This document shows positions 1 through 9,613 of a DNA stretch of 64,000 nt, one piece after another. The translations under genes were made by a program, and so were the position numbers. Source of the DNA: JACVRW01 sp963821275 (GTDB lineage Bacteria > Actinomycetota > Thermoleophilia > Solirubrobacterales > Thermoleophilaceae). The notes under the pieces are model-generated. The model did no database searches. It was not told where the DNA came from and was given only the letters and a program-made list of their open reading frames with translations. Location of the stretch: the NCBI GenBank assembly GCA_963821275.1, contig CAWGDF010000009.1:186001-250000 (forward strand). Direction: 5' to 3'. Position 1 is the first letter of the stretch. Each line of letters starts with the position of its first letter.

Positions 1-767
1 TCGGCGGCCCGGCCGGCCGCCTGCAGGCGCTCGGCCACCGCGTCCAGCTCGCCCTCGTCGGCCAGGACCAGCTCGAAGCGGTCGAGTCCCAGGGAGCCGG
101 GCGGAGGAGCCGGGGCGCCGGCGCTGGCCCAGGTGTTCACGCCCACGTCGTGGTGGTAGCCGCCGTGAGATAGGAAGAGGGCGCCGGGATAGGTGCGCAC
201 GGTCACGTCGAGACCCAGCGCCCCCTCGTAGAAGGCTCCGGCCTCCGCGATGTCGGCCACCTGCAGGTGCATGTGGCCGATGCGAGTGCCGGCGGGCAGG
301 CCGTCGGCCTCGGCCGGCGCGGCGTCCAGCTCGTGCAGCACACCGTCCAGGTCGAGCGGGAGCGTGTCCATGCGGAGCTCCCCCGCGTCGGAGGGCCACT
401 CGTCGCGCGGGCGGTCACGGTAGATCTCGATCCCGTTGTGCTCGGGATCGCGGAGGTAGAGCGCCTCGCTCACCAGATGGTCGGACGCGCCGGTGAGGCC
501 CCAGCCGGCGTGGGCCAGCCGCGGCAGTGCGCGGGCCAGCTCGAGCCGGCTCGGCACGAGGATCGCGAAGTGGAAGAGCCCCGTGCTCCGGGCCGGCCGC
601 GGCGCCGCCTGCGGGCGTCCGGTCAGCTCCAGCAGCACCGGCCCGCCCTCGGGGCCGAGCAGCGCGGTGCCGTCCGAGCGCTCCAAGGTGTGCAGGCCCA
701 CGGCGCGCTCGTAGAACTCCCGCTGGGCGTCGAGGTCGGAGACGATGAGGGAGACGGTGCCGATCAT
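1..767 (-). CDS. VOC-family dioxygenase, CatE-like (C-terminus cut by window edge)
   Basis: Ring-cleavage or glyoxalase-type metalloenzyme with two vicinal-oxygen-chelate domains, reading off the left edge of the window, so the C-terminus is missing. Visible are a first VOC repeat starting MIGTVSLIVSDLDAQREFY, the segment GIEIYRDRPRDEWP that is typical of CatE-like catechol 2,3-dioxygenases, and a second repeat beginning GHMHLQVADIAEAGAFYEG. The His residues in FHFAIL and HMHLQV and the Glu in GIEIY are candidate metal ligands. The ATG at 767 opens directly on the VOC fold and lies 13 bp from the stop of the upstream membrane protein gene, so the two may be co-transcribed. The substrate cannot be read from the sequence; catechol is only the name-giving family member. 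Confidence 0.85.
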   Translation of the reverse strand, partial: MIGTVSLIVSDLDAQREFYERAVGLHTLERSDGTALLGPEGGPVLLELTGRPQAAPRPARSTGLFHFAILVPSRLELARALPRLAHAGWGLTGASDHLVSEALYLRDPEHNGIEIYRDRPRDEWPSDAGELRMDTLPLDLDGVLHELDAAPAEADGLPAGTRIGHMHLQVADIAEAGAFYEGALGLDVTVRTYPGALFLSHGGYHHDVGVNTWASAGAPAPPPGSLGLDRFELVLADEGELDAVAERLQAAGRAA

Positions 768-779
768 CCGGCTCCGACC

Positions 780-1784
780 TTAGCGCTGGGGCGTGGCCTC
801 GCTGGTGGGGAGCTTGGGCACCACCCGCTCTTCGGCCGCGGTAGCCGCGCGGTTGATCAGGCGCTCGGAGAAGCCGAAGATGAACGACACGGCCAAGGCG
901 ACCGTGGCAGCGGAGCCTGTCAGCCCGTCGCTGTTGGAGAAGATGCCCTCGAAGGTGGTGGTGTCGAGCACGCCGAAGTCGGGACTGGCCAGCGCCTCGG
1001 TGAGCACCACACCCAGCCAGCCGGCCAAGCCGCCGGCGATAGGGGCGAGGATCAGCGTCGACCACGAGGCGCCGTAGTCGTTGGCGCGCGGCCGGCGCGA
1101 GAGGATCCGCGTCAGCCGGCTCATCAGGCCGCCCACGGCGCCGACCAGGAAGAAGACGTGCCCCTGGTCCACCGCGGCGCCGAGGGCGATGATCGCCACG
1201 GCCCCGATGAGGGCCAGCCAGAGAGTCTTGCGGTATACCTCGGCCGCCTCCTCGTAGGCGGTGTCACGGCTGTCGAAGACCACCGCCAGCACCTCCCTGA
1301 GCGTGGCCCGCGCCTCTTCCTCGGCGCCCGCACGCGGAGGCACGGCGGCGAGGCGCCGGGCCCGCGCCCCGCGGACCGCCGGGCGGGCGGCCGGCGCCGG
1401 GTTCGCCTGCAGCGCCCGGGCCGCGTCACGCGCGGCCGCCCGCAGATCCTGGTTCCCTTCCGGCGGGAGGTCGGCGGCCCGGGCGCGGAGCTGGACGCGC
1501 AGGTCGGCGACCCCGAGGCTCTCCACCGCATCGACCTCCTGGGCGTGGAGGAAGCGCCAGCCCGCCAGGATGTCGGTCTGCCGGGGAACCCGCTTCTGAA
1601 GGTAGGGCCGTGGCGGGAGCCCGCCGGCCCGTTTCGGATGCTGCTCGACGAAGGACGCCCACTGCTCGCGCAGCAGCGCCTGGGTCGGGCGCACGATCAC
1701 GAACACGTGCAGCAGCGCGAGCACGGCCGCGTACACGGCCGGGAAGACGTAGGGGATGTACTCCGCGAGGGCCCCGTCGAGCAT
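780..1784 (-). CDS. uncharacterised multi-pass membrane protein
   Basis: No known family recognised. The 334-aa reading starts at ATG 1784 with an N-terminal hydrophobic helix (LDGALAEYIPYVFPAVYAAV...). It continues with a long Ala/Arg-rich cytoplasmic stretch of about 130 residues, then four further hydrophobic segments in the C-terminal half (around LWLALIGAVAIIALG, VFFLVGAVGGLM, LILAPIAGGLAGWLG and ATVALAVSFIFGF). An in-frame TTG at 1850 would lengthen it by 22 residues but the added part looks non-coding. It is divergent from the HAD gene at 1883 and followed closely by the VOC gene. The domain order suggests a membrane-anchored protein whose loop lies between helix 1 and the C-terminal bundle. 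Function unknown. Confidence 0.7.
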   Translation of the reverse strand: MLDGALAEYIPYVFPAVYAAVLALLHVFVIVRPTQALLREQWASFVEQHPKRAGGLPPRPYLQKRVPRQTDILAGWRFLHAQEVDAVESLGVADLRVQLRARAADLPPEGNQDLRAAARDAARALQANPAPAARPAVRGARARRLAAVPPRAGAEEEARATLREVLAVVFDSRDTAYEEAAEVYRKTLWLALIGAVAIIALGAAVDQGHVFFLVGAVGGLMSRLTRILSRRPRANDYGASWSTLILAPIAGGLAGWLGVVLTEALASPDFGVLDTTTFEGIFSNSDGLTGSAATVALAVSFIFGFSERLINRAATAAEERVVPKLPTSEATPQR

Positions 1785-1882
1785 GGGCAGGCGTTCCAGT
1801 GTCGTCGCGCCTGCCGCGCTGGTAAAGCCTGGCCTTCTCGCTGGTCGCAAACTTGCAGCGAGCCGACCGGCACAATGGCGCC

Positions 1883-2575
1883 ATGAGCACTGCGCGCAAG
1901 GCCGCCCAGCCCGCCTTCCTGTTCGACCTGGACGGGACGCTGATCGACAGCGTCTACCAGCACGTGGTCGCCTGGCGCGAGGCGCTCGAGCAGGTGGGCG
2001 TGTCGCTGTCCGTGTGGAAGCTCCACCGCCGCATCGGCATGAGCGGCGGCCTGTTCGTCACCGCGCTGGCCCGCGAGCTGGGGCACGAGCTCGACGACAA
2101 GGCGATCGCCCGGCTGCCGGACCTCCACGCCGAGGCCTTCGAACGCTACTACCCTGGTGTCCGGCCGCTGCCCGGCGCCACCGACCTCCTGACCGCCCTC
2201 AGCGACCAGGGGATCTCGTGGGCGATCGCCACCAGCGGGGCGGAGCGGTCCGCCGGCCGGGCGCGCCACCTGCTCTCGCTGCCCGAGGACACGACCTTCG
2301 TGACCCGCGACCTCGTCCGCTTCGCGAAGCCCGACCCGGACCTGTTCCTGACCGCGGCCGAGCGCCTCGGCGCCGACATCGCCGACTCGATCGTGGTGGG
2401 CGACAGCGTGTGGGACCTGCTGGCGGCCCGGCGGGCCGGTGCGCTGGGAATCGGCCTGCTGTCGGGTGGCTACGGCCGTGAGGAGCTGCTCTACGCCGGC
2501 GCCTTCCGCGTCTACGAGGACCCCGCCGACCTGCTGTCCCACCTCGACGAGGTGGGAGTGCGCCGGCCGCTCTAG
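1883..2575 (+). CDS. HAD-superfamily hydrolase (phosphoglycolate phosphatase-like)
   Basis: Soluble haloacid-dehalogenase-type phosphatase of 230 aa. Motif I is FDLDGTLIDS near residue 17, with the nucleophile Asp and the acid/base Asp two residues later. A Thr/Ser of motif II lies in AIATSGAE. Motif III lies in the KPDPDLFLTAA segment, and motif IV is VVGDSVWDLLAARRAG. An alpha-helical cap sits between motifs I and II, as in phosphoglycolate or beta-phosphoglucomutase-like phosphatases. The ATG at 1883 is chosen over an upstream TTG at 1853 because the fold begins right after it. The TAG stop shares the tetramer CTAG with the stop of the convergent oxidoreductase gene. The exact phosphorylated substrate is not predictable. 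Confidence 0.88.
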   Translation: MSTARKAAQPAFLFDLDGTLIDSVYQHVVAWREALEQVGVSLSVWKLHRRIGMSGGLFVTALARELGHELDDKAIARLPDLHAEAFERYYPGVRPLPGATDLLTALSDQGISWAIATSGAERSAGRARHLLSLPEDTTFVTRDLVRFAKPDPDLFLTAAERLGADIADSIVVGDSVWDLLAARRAGALGIGLLSGGYGREELLYAGAFRVYEDPADLLSHLDEVGVRRPL

Positions 2576-3928
2576 CGGGCCGCGCTGGCGACCCGGGCGT
2601 CGAGCTCGGTCAGGGCGTCCAGGAATACCTCCGAGAACGTGGGGAAGGGCTGGATCACGTCGTCCAGCACGCCGAGCGGCACCTGCGCGCGGATGGCCAG
2701 GGTGGCCTGTTGCAGCCACTCGCCGGCTTCGGGGCCGAGCGCGTAGGCGCCGGTGACCCGCTCGCCGTCGGACAGAAGCGTCATGAAGCCCGGTCGCTCC
2801 GCGTACGCGCGCGTGTACGTGGAGGTGCGGGGCACGCCGGAGAGCTGCACGGTCACGCTCAGCTCGCCGTCCCCGGCGCCCACCGACGCTGCTTGCGGGT
2901 CGGTGAACACCACGCGCGGCACCGCCTCGTAGCTCGCCTCACGCGAGCGGCCGAGGATGTTGGCCGCGGCCACCCGGCCCTGGTACTTGCCGACGTAGGT
3001 GAGCGGCCACACGCCGGTCGCGTCGCCGATCGCCCACACTCCCTCGCCGGCGCGCATGCGGGCGTCGACTTCGATGCCCTGGCGCCCGGGCTCGATGCCC
3101 ACGGTCTCGAGGCCCAGGTCGCCGACCCGCGCCCGTCTTCCGGTGGCCACGAGCAGCCGGTCTCCGCGCAGCTCGTCGCGCTCGGGAAACTCGAGCACGT
3201 AGCCGCCGTTCTCCGTCCGCACGGCGGCTACGTGCTGGCCGAAGCAGAGCTCGATCCCCTCGCGGGAGAGCGCCTCGCCCAGACCCTTGCCGAGCGGGGC
3301 GGGCTCCCGCGGCAGGAGATGGTCCTGGCCCTCGACGAGCGCCACCGAGGCGCCCATGCGGGCCACCGCCTGGGCCATCTCCACCCCGACCGGGCCCCCG
3401 CCCAGGATCAGCAGCCTGTCCGGGACCTCGGTCAGCCCGGTGACCTCGCGGTTCGTCCATACGCCGCCGGCCTCCGCCAGGCCGGGAATGGGCGGGATCA
3501 CCGGGTCGGAGCCCGTGGCGATGACCACGTGCTCGACGCCGTACTCGTCGCCGCCCACGGCCACCCGGCCTGGGCCGGCGAGCCGGGCCGCCCCGCGCAG
3601 CAGGTCGATGCCCTGGTCGCTGAGCCAGCCGGCCTTGGCGCTGTCGTCGTAGTCGGACACCATGAAGTCGCGCCACTCGAACGCGGCCGTTGGGTCGAGC
3701 CGGCCGCTCACCGCCTCGCGCGCCCCGGGCGCCTCGCGGGCGGCCTGCAGCGCCTCGCCCGGTCGCAGCAGCGTCTTGGAGGGGATGCACGGCCCAGTAG
3801 TCGCACTCACCGCCCACGAGCCCGCGCTCGGCCACCGCCACCCGCAGGCCGCCCTGCGCCAGACGCGCCGCGCAGTGCTCCCCGGCCGGCCCGGCTCCGA
3901 TCACGATCGCGTCGTACTGCGTGCTCAC
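2572..3928 (-). CDS. FAD/NAD(P) disulfide oxidoreductase (dihydrolipoamide/mercuric reductase-like), frameshifted
   Basis: Class I pyridine nucleotide-disulfide oxidoreductase, about 451 aa once a frameshift is corrected. The N-terminal frame from GTG 3928 gives the FAD motif VIGAGPAGEHCAARLA and then GGECDYWA; one extra base at about 3790 then moves the reading to CIPSKTLL. Together these form the redox-active CxxxxC of the family. The second frame carries the NAD-binding GGGPVGVEMA motif, the second FAD motif (AIGDATGVWPLTYVGKYQG) and a dimerisation domain. The GTG overlaps the corrected TGA of the GH15 gene by four bases, implying translational coupling. All catalytic motifs are intact, so the indel is more likely a sequence error than decay. 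Substrate (lipoamide, mycothione, other) unresolved. Confidence 0.85.
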
Positions 3929-5809
3929 GCGGCCTCCTCACGTGCCCGGTCGATGGCGTGGGCGGCCACGATCAGGCCGATGTGGCTGAACGCCTGGGGG
4001 AAGTTCCCCAGAAGCTCGCCGTTCGTCTGTGTCGATCTCCTCGGCCAGCAGCCCGAGGTCGTTTGCGTAGCCCACCAGGCCGTCGAACAGGCGCTCGGCT
4101 CGCTCCAGCTCGCCCACCATGGCCAGGCAGGATACGAGCCAGAACGAGCAGATCACGAACGTGCCCTCCTCGCCGGTCAGGCCGTCGGCATTCAGCCCTT
4201 CTTCGTTTCTGTAGCGCAGGACCAGGTCGCCTTCGGTGAGATCCGCAGCGATGGCCTCGATCGTCGAGCGCATGCGCGGGTCGTCGGCGCCGAGAAAGCC
4301 CAGGATCGGCATGAGCAGCTGGGCGGCGTCGAGCTCGTCCGAGTCGAAGGACTGCGCGAACGCCTGCCGCGACTCGCTCCAGCCCCGCTCGAACACCGCC
4401 GCGCGGATCTCGTCGCGTGCGGCGCTCCACTCCTCGGCCTTGGCGTGCTCTCCCAGCCCGGGCGCGAGCTTCACCGCCCGGTCGAGCGCCGTCCAGCAGA
4501 GCACCTTGGACGAGAGGTGATGGCGCGGCTCGCCACGCATCTCCCACATGCCCTGGTCGCGCTCGCCCCAGCGGCGAGCGGCGGTGTCGGCCAGGTCGGC
4601 CACGAAGGCCTGGATCTCGGGATGGAGCTCGCCGAGCCGCTCGCGGTAGAGCCAGAGCGCGTTGAGCAGCTCGCCGTAGACGTCCAGCTGGGTCTGGCTC
4701 CAGGCGCCGTTGCCGACCCGGGCCGGGCGCGAGTCGCGCCACCCGCGCAGGTGGGGGAGCTCGCGCTCGCTGAGGTCGTGCTCGCCCCCGATCCCGTACA
4801 TGATCTGCAGCGAGCCCTCGCCCGCCCGCCCGCCGGCGGAGCTGGTCATGAAGGACACGAACTCCTCGGCCTCGTCCGGGCAGGCCCCGATATAGAGCGC
4901 CTCGAGGGTCAGGCTGGAGTCGCGGATCCAGGAGAAGCGGTAATCCCAGTTGCGCTCCCCGCCCACGGTCTCCGGGAGCGAGGTGGTGGGCGCGGCCACG
5001 ATCGCGCCCGTGGGCCGGTAGGTCAGGCCCTTGAGCACGCGGGCGCTGTGGCGCACGAGCTCGCGGTGACGACCCTGGTAGATGTCGTGTTCGGCCTCCC
5101 ACGAGCGCCAGGCCACGACCGTGTCCTCGATCCGGCGCGCCACCTCCGCCGGCGCGGTCACCTCGGGCGGCGTACGCCGCTCCACCGAGGCCCAGCGCAG
5201 GGCGAAGCCGGCGCTCTCGCCTTCGGCCAGAGAGAACGCAGCGCGGATGGTCGAGCTCTCGTCCAGCTCCAGGGGCACCCCGGCCCGCAGCACCACCGGA
5301 GAGGTCCCCCCGAAGGTCCGGGCCCCGCCCTCGGTCAGCCTGACCAGCGGCCGGTAGAGCCCGTACTCGGGGCGTAGCGCCAGCTCGAGCTCCAGCTCGG
5401 CGCCTCCCTCGAGGCACTCCACCGACCGAAGCAGCTCGTGCGGTGCGTCGTGGCCGAGCTCGTGCCCGCGCTGGCCGGCCGCGAAGACGAGCGCGTCCAG
5501 CAGGCGGACAAGCCCACGGTCGGTCCGGAGGATCGTCTCGATCACGAGCGTGCCGGGCAGGTAGCGCCGTTCGCTGGTGAAGGCGTCGCTGGGCCGGATC
5601 GCCCAGTGGCCGGCGTCCGGGTCCAGCAGGCGGGCGAGGATCGACGCGCTGTCGTAGCGCGGGAAGCAGAGCCAGTCGATCGAGCCGCCGCGGTCCACGA
5701 GCGCCGCCGAGTTGCAGTCGGCCAGGAGTCCGTAGTCCGTGATCGGCCGGAAGGGGTCTGACTCGTGATCGGCGCCAGGTTCGGGCATGGTGGCGGCGGA
5801 GAAGTCCAT
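3925..5809 (-). CDS. GH15 family glycoside hydrolase (glucoamylase/trehalase-like), frameshift near the 3' end
   Basis: Cytoplasmic-looking GH15 enzyme (no signal peptide), about 627 aa after correction, predicted to release glucose from alpha-glucan or trehalose. The N-terminal beta-sandwich opens with ITDYGLLADCNSAALVDRGG and WLCFPRYDS. The (alpha/alpha)6 barrel has GGERNWDYRFSWIRD and LQIMYGIGGE. Near 4024 one extra base throws the reading out of frame after LLAEEIDTD. Removing it restores NGELLGNFPQAFSHIGLI, the expected family C-terminus, and ends at TGA 3925-3927, overlapping the next gene's GTG. Start ATG 5809 (MDFSAATMPEPG) or ATG 5788 are both possible. A second GH15 paralogue lies at 50411. 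Confidence 0.88.
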
Positions 5810-5851
5810 GAAGCCCTGTCCGCCCGTCCCGGGCGACGTTACAGTGACCCC

Positions 5852-6496
5852 TTGGCCGGACTCGCCACCGCCGACAGCGAACGGCTCGCGGCGCTGCGGG
5901 CGGGCGACGAGCGGGCCTTCGCCGAGCTGGTGGACGAGCTGTCGCCGGGGATGCTGCGCCTCGCGCGCGTTCATGTGTCCACCCATGCGACCGCCGAGGA
6001 GGTGGTCCAGGAGGCCTGGCTCGGCGTGGTACGGGGCCTGGAGCGCTTCGAGGGCCGCGCGGCCCTGAAGACATGGATCTTCAGGATCCTGGTGAACGTC
6101 GCGAAGACCCGCGGCGTCCGCGACGCGCGCAGCGCCCCGTTTTCGTCGATCCTCGAGGGGGCAGAGGGCGACGGGGCGGCACTCGATCCGGAGCGCTTCC
6201 TGCCCGCCGGCCACGACCGCTGGCCGCGGCACTGGGCCATCGGTCCCAGTCGGTGGCCGGAGCAGGCGCTGGCGAGCGCCGAGTTCCTGCGGATCATTCG
6301 GGCGACCGTGGACCGGCTGCCGGCATCGCAGCGGGAGGTGATAACGCTGCGCGACATCGTGGGCTGCTCGGCAGAGGAGACCTGTAACGCGCTCGAGCTG
6401 TCGGACACCAACCAGCGAGTGCTGCTGCACCGGGCCCGGGCCAAGGTGCGGGCGGCCCTCGAGCGCGAGCTCGACGCGATGGAGCCGACCGTATGA
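5852..6496 (+). CDS. ECF RNA polymerase sigma factor
   Basis: Extracytoplasmic-function sigma-70 factor of about 214 aa. Region 2 is clear (ALRAGDERAFAELVDEL, then TAEEVVQEAWLGVVRGL and LKTWIFRILVNVAK). Region 4 near the C-terminus has LPASQREVITLRDIVGCSAEE and RVLLHRARAKVRAALE. An unusually long linker of about 60 residues separates them. The start is uncertain: TTG 5852 leaves the divergent GH15 start free and lies 6 bases past a TACAGT hexamer (5840-5845), which would make the message nearly leaderless, while the longer start at 5765 would overlap the GH15 gene. Its stop overlaps the anti-sigma start (ATGA). It probably drives some or all of the genes downstream. Confidence 0.85.
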   Translation: MAGLATADSERLAALRAGDERAFAELVDELSPGMLRLARVHVSTHATAEEVVQEAWLGVVRGLERFEGRAALKTWIFRILVNVAKTRGVRDARSAPFSSILEGAEGDGAALDPERFLPAGHDRWPRHWAIGPSRWPEQALASAEFLRIIRATVDRLPASQREVITLRDIVGCSAEETCNALELSDTNQRVLLHRARAKVRAALERELDAMEPTV

Positions 6497-6756
6497 GTCA
6501 CGCAACCGACATGACCTGCCGCGAGCTCGTCGACGTGATCACCGACTACCTCGAGGGCAAGCTCAGCAAGGCGGATCGCGCCCGCTTCGAGGAGCACGTG
6601 GCGAGCTGCCCGTACTGCACGAACTACCTGGACCAGATGCGCGCCACGATCGACGCCCTCGGCGAGCTCCCGGAGGAGTCGCTCACACCCGCGGCCCGCG
6701 ACCATCTTCTCGAGGCCTTCCGCGGCTGGAACCGGCACACCCACCGGCCCTCATGA
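6493..6756 (+). CDS. zinc-finger anti-sigma factor (ZAS)
   Basis: 87-aa soluble protein with the zinc-binding anti-sigma signature HVASCPYC (H-x3-C-x2-C) around residues 36-43, preceded by CRELVDVITDYLEGKLS, the usual helix that clamps region 2/4 of the partner sigma factor. There is no transmembrane segment, so it resembles soluble redox-sensing anti-sigma factors (RsrA/ZAS type) that release sigma when the Cys ligands are oxidised. It overlaps the sigma gene by 4 nt and the following oxidoreductase by 4 nt (ATGA), so the three are translationally coupled. Redox control is inferred from the family and from the peroxidase and flavoenzyme encoded downstream; it is not shown directly. Confidence 0.9.
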   Translation: MSHATDMTCRELVDVITDYLEGKLSKADRARFEEHVASCPYCTNYLDQMRATIDALGELPEESLTPAARDHLLEAFRGWNRHTHRPS

Positions 6757-8471
6757 GCCCGCGCGTGATCGTCCTGGGCGGCGGGGTGGGCGGCCTGAGC
6801 GCCGCCCACGAGCTGATCGAGCGCGGCTTCGAGGTCACGGTCTACGAGACGCGCGACCGCCCCGGCGGCAAGGCGCGCAGCATGCCCGTGCCCGGGTCGG
6901 GCACCGGCGGGCGCCCCGACCTGCCCGGCGAGCACGGATTCCGCTTCTTTCCGGGCTTCTATCGCCATCTGCCCGACGCCATGCGCCGCATCCCCTACGG
7001 CGGCCAGCCGGACGGCGTGCTCGGCAACCTCGTTCAGGCCGGGCGCCTCCAGGTGGCGCGCGAAGGCGGCTCGGAGATCGTGGCTCCCGCCCACTTTCCC
7101 CGCTCCCTGGACGAGCTGCACCTCGCCTTCCGGGCGCTCTTCACGTTCGCCACCGACGTAGGGGTCACGCCCGCGGAGCAGCTTCATTTCGCCGATCGCC
7201 TGCTGCTGTTTCTCTGCAGCTGCGAGAAGCGGCGCTTCGCCGAGTACGAGCGTCAGAGCTGGTGGAGCTTCGCCGGCGCCGAGCAGCGTTCGCCCGCATA
7301 CCGCAAGTTCCTGGCCGACGGCCTCACCCGCACGTTGGTGGCCGCCAAGGCGCGCGAGATCAGCGCCCGGACCGGCGGCACGATCCTGCTCCAACTGCTG
7401 TTCGACCTGTCCCGGCCCGGCGCCCAGGCCGACCGAGTGCTGAACGGGCCCAGCAACGACGTCTGGATCGACCCCTGGCTCGACCACCTGCGGGCGCTGG
7501 GCGTGGACTACCGCAGCGGGCATCAGGTGCAGTCGCTCCACTGCAGCGGCCGGCGGATCACCGGCGTGGGCGTCACCCATGCGGGGGGCCGGCTCGAGGA
7601 CAGCGCCGACCACTACGTCGCTGCCCTGCCGGTGGAGGTGATGCGCCTGCTGGCCGGGCCGGACCTGACCGCCGCCGAGCCGCGCCTGGCCCGTCTCCAC
7701 CGCCTGCGGACGCGCTGGATGAACGGCGTGCTCTTCTACCTCGATCGCGACGTGCCGCTCGTGCACGGGCACACCATCTACATCGACACGCCCTGGGCCC
7801 TGACCTCGATCTCGCAGGCGCAGTTCTGGCCCGGGGTGGACCTGGAGCGCTTGGGGGACGGGCGCGTGGAGGGGATACTGTCGATCGACGTGTCCGACTG
7901 GGAGCGCGAAGGAAGGGTCTTCGGCAAGCAGGCCATGTTCTGCTCCAAGGAGGAGGTGCGACAGGAGGTCTGGGCTCAGCTCCAGCACGGCCTGGAGGAC
8001 GCGGGCCTCGACGTCCTGCAGGACGAGAACGTGGTCGGCTGGTTCCTCGATCCCAGCATCGTCTACCCCAACCCGACCCAGGCGGCCAACCTCGAGCCGC
8101 TCCTGATCAACACGGTCGGTTCCTGGGAGGACCGCCCCGAGGCGAGTACCGAGATCGAGAACCTCTTCCTGGCCTCGGACTACGTGCGTACGCACACCGA
8201 CCTGGCCACGATGGAGGGCGCCAACGAGGCGGCGCGCCGCGCGGTGAACGGCATCCTGGAGGCCACGGGCTCGAGCGAGCCGAAGTGCGAGATCTGGCGG
8301 CTGCGCGAGCCGTCGCTGTTCGCGCCGGCCCGGGCCCTCGACCGGCTGCGCTTCGCGCTCGGCCGGCCCCCCAGTCAGCTGGTTCACGTGGAACCCGGGA
8401 CGACCGAGGCGTCACCGCTGCTGCGGGCAAGCGCCCCGCTGGCCCAGCGTGCGACGGGGGAGAGGCCGTGA
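6753..8471 (+). CDS. FAD-dependent amine oxidase/phytoene-desaturase-like oxidoreductase
   Basis: 572-aa flavoprotein. The dinucleotide-binding motif VIVLGGGVGGLSAAHELIERG at the N-terminus is followed by ETRDRPGGKARS, the pattern of the phytoene desaturase, hydroxysqualene dehydroxylase and monoamine oxidase superfamily. The C-terminal FAD-contact region reads NLFLASDYVRTHTDLATMEGANEAARRAV, as in plant-type phytoene desaturases and HpnE-like proteins. The middle (KFLADGLTRTLVAAKAREISARTGG, SRPGAQADRVLNGPSNDVW) is also of this type. Coupling to the anti-sigma gene (ATGA) and to the Vps62 gene (GTGA) suggests one operon. The substrate is unknown; a hydrophobic isoprenoid or lipid is a reasonable guess from the family only. 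No carotenoid synthesis genes are in the window. Confidence 0.82.
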   Translation: MSPRVIVLGGGVGGLSAAHELIERGFEVTVYETRDRPGGKARSMPVPGSGTGGRPDLPGEHGFRFFPGFYRHLPDAMRRIPYGGQPDGVLGNLVQAGRLQVAREGGSEIVAPAHFPRSLDELHLAFRALFTFATDVGVTPAEQLHFADRLLLFLCSCEKRRFAEYERQSWWSFAGAEQRSPAYRKFLADGLTRTLVAAKAREISARTGGTILLQLLFDLSRPGAQADRVLNGPSNDVWIDPWLDHLRALGVDYRSGHQVQSLHCSGRRITGVGVTHAGGRLEDSADHYVAALPVEVMRLLAGPDLTAAEPRLARLHRLRTRWMNGVLFYLDRDVPLVHGHTIYIDTPWALTSISQAQFWPGVDLERLGDGRVEGILSIDVSDWEREGRVFGKQAMFCSKEEVRQEVWAQLQHGLEDAGLDVLQDENVVGWFLDPSIVYPNPTQAANLEPLLINTVGSWEDRPEASTEIENLFLASDYVRTHTDLATMEGANEAARRAVNGILEATGSSEPKCEIWRLREPSLFAPARALDRLRFALGRPPSQLVHVEPGTTEASPLLRASAPLAQRATGERP

Positions 8472-9613
8472 CCGAGCTCCTGGAGCGCCACCGCCCGATC
8501 CTGCGCTACGACTCGCAGGGCAGCTTCATGGCCGACTCGCCGGCCATCATGACCAACCGCTGCGGGCCTGGCGGCGACCCCGCCAACCTGCTGCGGCGGG
8601 CCAACGGCGAGATCGTGGCGTCGGCCGCCGCCGGCCGGCGGCGGCCACGGCTCGAGCTGCCCTTCCTAGGCGAGACCAAGTACCGCGACGACGCCAGGGT
8701 GGGGCGTTCCGACCATCTCGACGCCCTCGGAGGCGACTACGTGCTCCAGGCCCGCGAGATGCACCGCCCGGAGTTCGCGGACCGGGTCTACGGTCACGCG
8801 GTGCCCGCCGAGGACGGCGGCGCGTGGCTGCAGTACTGGCTCTTCTACCTGTTCAACAACAAGGCCTTCCTGGGCTTCGGCCTGCACGAGGGCGACTGGG
8901 AGATGGTCCAGGTGCGGGTGGGGGCAGGCGGCGAGCCCGAGTCGATGGCCTTCGCGCAGCACACCCACGGTCAGCGCTGTGCCTGGGAGGTCGTCGAGAA
9001 GAAGGGCGGGCGCCCGCTGGTCTACGTGGCCCGCGGCTCGCAGGCCTCTTTCCCCTTCGCGGGCAAGCACGACGCCCCGATCGTGCCCGACCACGCCGAC
9101 GGCAAGGGCGCGGAGGTGTCGCCGGCCCTCGAGGTGATCGCCGACCAGCCGCCCGGCTGGATCAGCTGGCCCGGTCGCTGGGGCTCCACCAAGGCCCGCA
9201 ACGTGGCGGAGTCCAACAGCCCGCGGGGACCCGCGCACCAGGAGAAGTGGGGCGATCCCGAGACCTTCCACGAGGAGTGTGACGAGATCGACCCGCGCCG
9301 CCAGCGGCCCGAGCCGCCGCCGCCCGCGCCGCCGCGGCCCGAGATCAGCGTCCGTCGTGAGGGCGACCGGGCCGTGATCGGGTACCGCTTCGCGGCCGAG
9401 CCGGGCCTTCCGGAGCCGGCGCACCTGCTGGTGACCCTCGACGCGCCGGGCGACGACCTGCCGCCGGCCACGGACACCCAGCCCGTCGACAGGCGCGCGG
9501 GCGAGGTCGAGCACCCGCTCCCGCTTACCGACGAGCCGTACGACGTGCTGGTCAGCGCCGCCGACCGGGACGGCAACGTCAGCGAGCAGGCGACGGCCGA
9601 GCTCGGGCGTTGA
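8468..9613 (+). CDS. Vps62-like (DUF946) protein
   Basis: 381-aa protein resembling the Vps62/DUF946 family, best known from eukaryotes and scattered bacteria. Evidence is the block WLQYWLFYLFNNKAFLGFG followed by HEGDWEMVQVRVG, the downstream HTHGQRCAWEVVEKKGGRPLVYVARGSQASFP, and WGSTKARNVAESNSPRGPAHQEKW. After about residue 275 comes a Pro-rich linker (PEPPPPAPPRPE) and a small C-terminal beta-rich domain ending in a region like a fibronectin-type repeat (YDVLVSAADRDGNVSEQ). There is no signal peptide. The GTG start overlaps the stop of the FAD oxidoreductase gene. The biochemical role of bacterial Vps62 proteins is not established; co-occurrence with an animal-type peroxidase is the main clue. 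Confidence 0.8.
   Translation: MTELLERHRPILRYDSQGSFMADSPAIMTNRCGPGGDPANLLRRANGEIVASAAAGRRRPRLELPFLGETKYRDDARVGRSDHLDALGGDYVLQAREMHRPEFADRVYGHAVPAEDGGAWLQYWLFYLFNNKAFLGFGLHEGDWEMVQVRVGAGGEPESMAFAQHTHGQRCAWEVVEKKGGRPLVYVARGSQASFPFAGKHDAPIVPDHADGKGAEVSPALEVIADQPPGWISWPGRWGSTKARNVAESNSPRGPAHQEKWGDPETFHEECDEIDPRRQRPEPPPPAPPRPEISVRREGDRAVIGYRFAAEPGLPEPAHLLVTLDAPGDDLPPATDTQPVDRRAGEVEHPLPLTDEPYDVLVSAADRDGNVSEQATAELGR

Noticed and set aside
267..1886. 539-aa open frame on the plus strand opposite the VOC and membrane protein genes
   Set aside because: Composition (Arg, Gly, His, Gln, Val) is that of an antisense frame in GC-rich DNA, and both minus-strand genes beneath it show real family features.
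3780..3800. Programmed ribosomal frameshift in the disulfide reductase gene
   Set aside because: No slippery heptamer or downstream pseudoknot is apparent and several unrelated genes have similar indels, so sequence error is the simpler reading.
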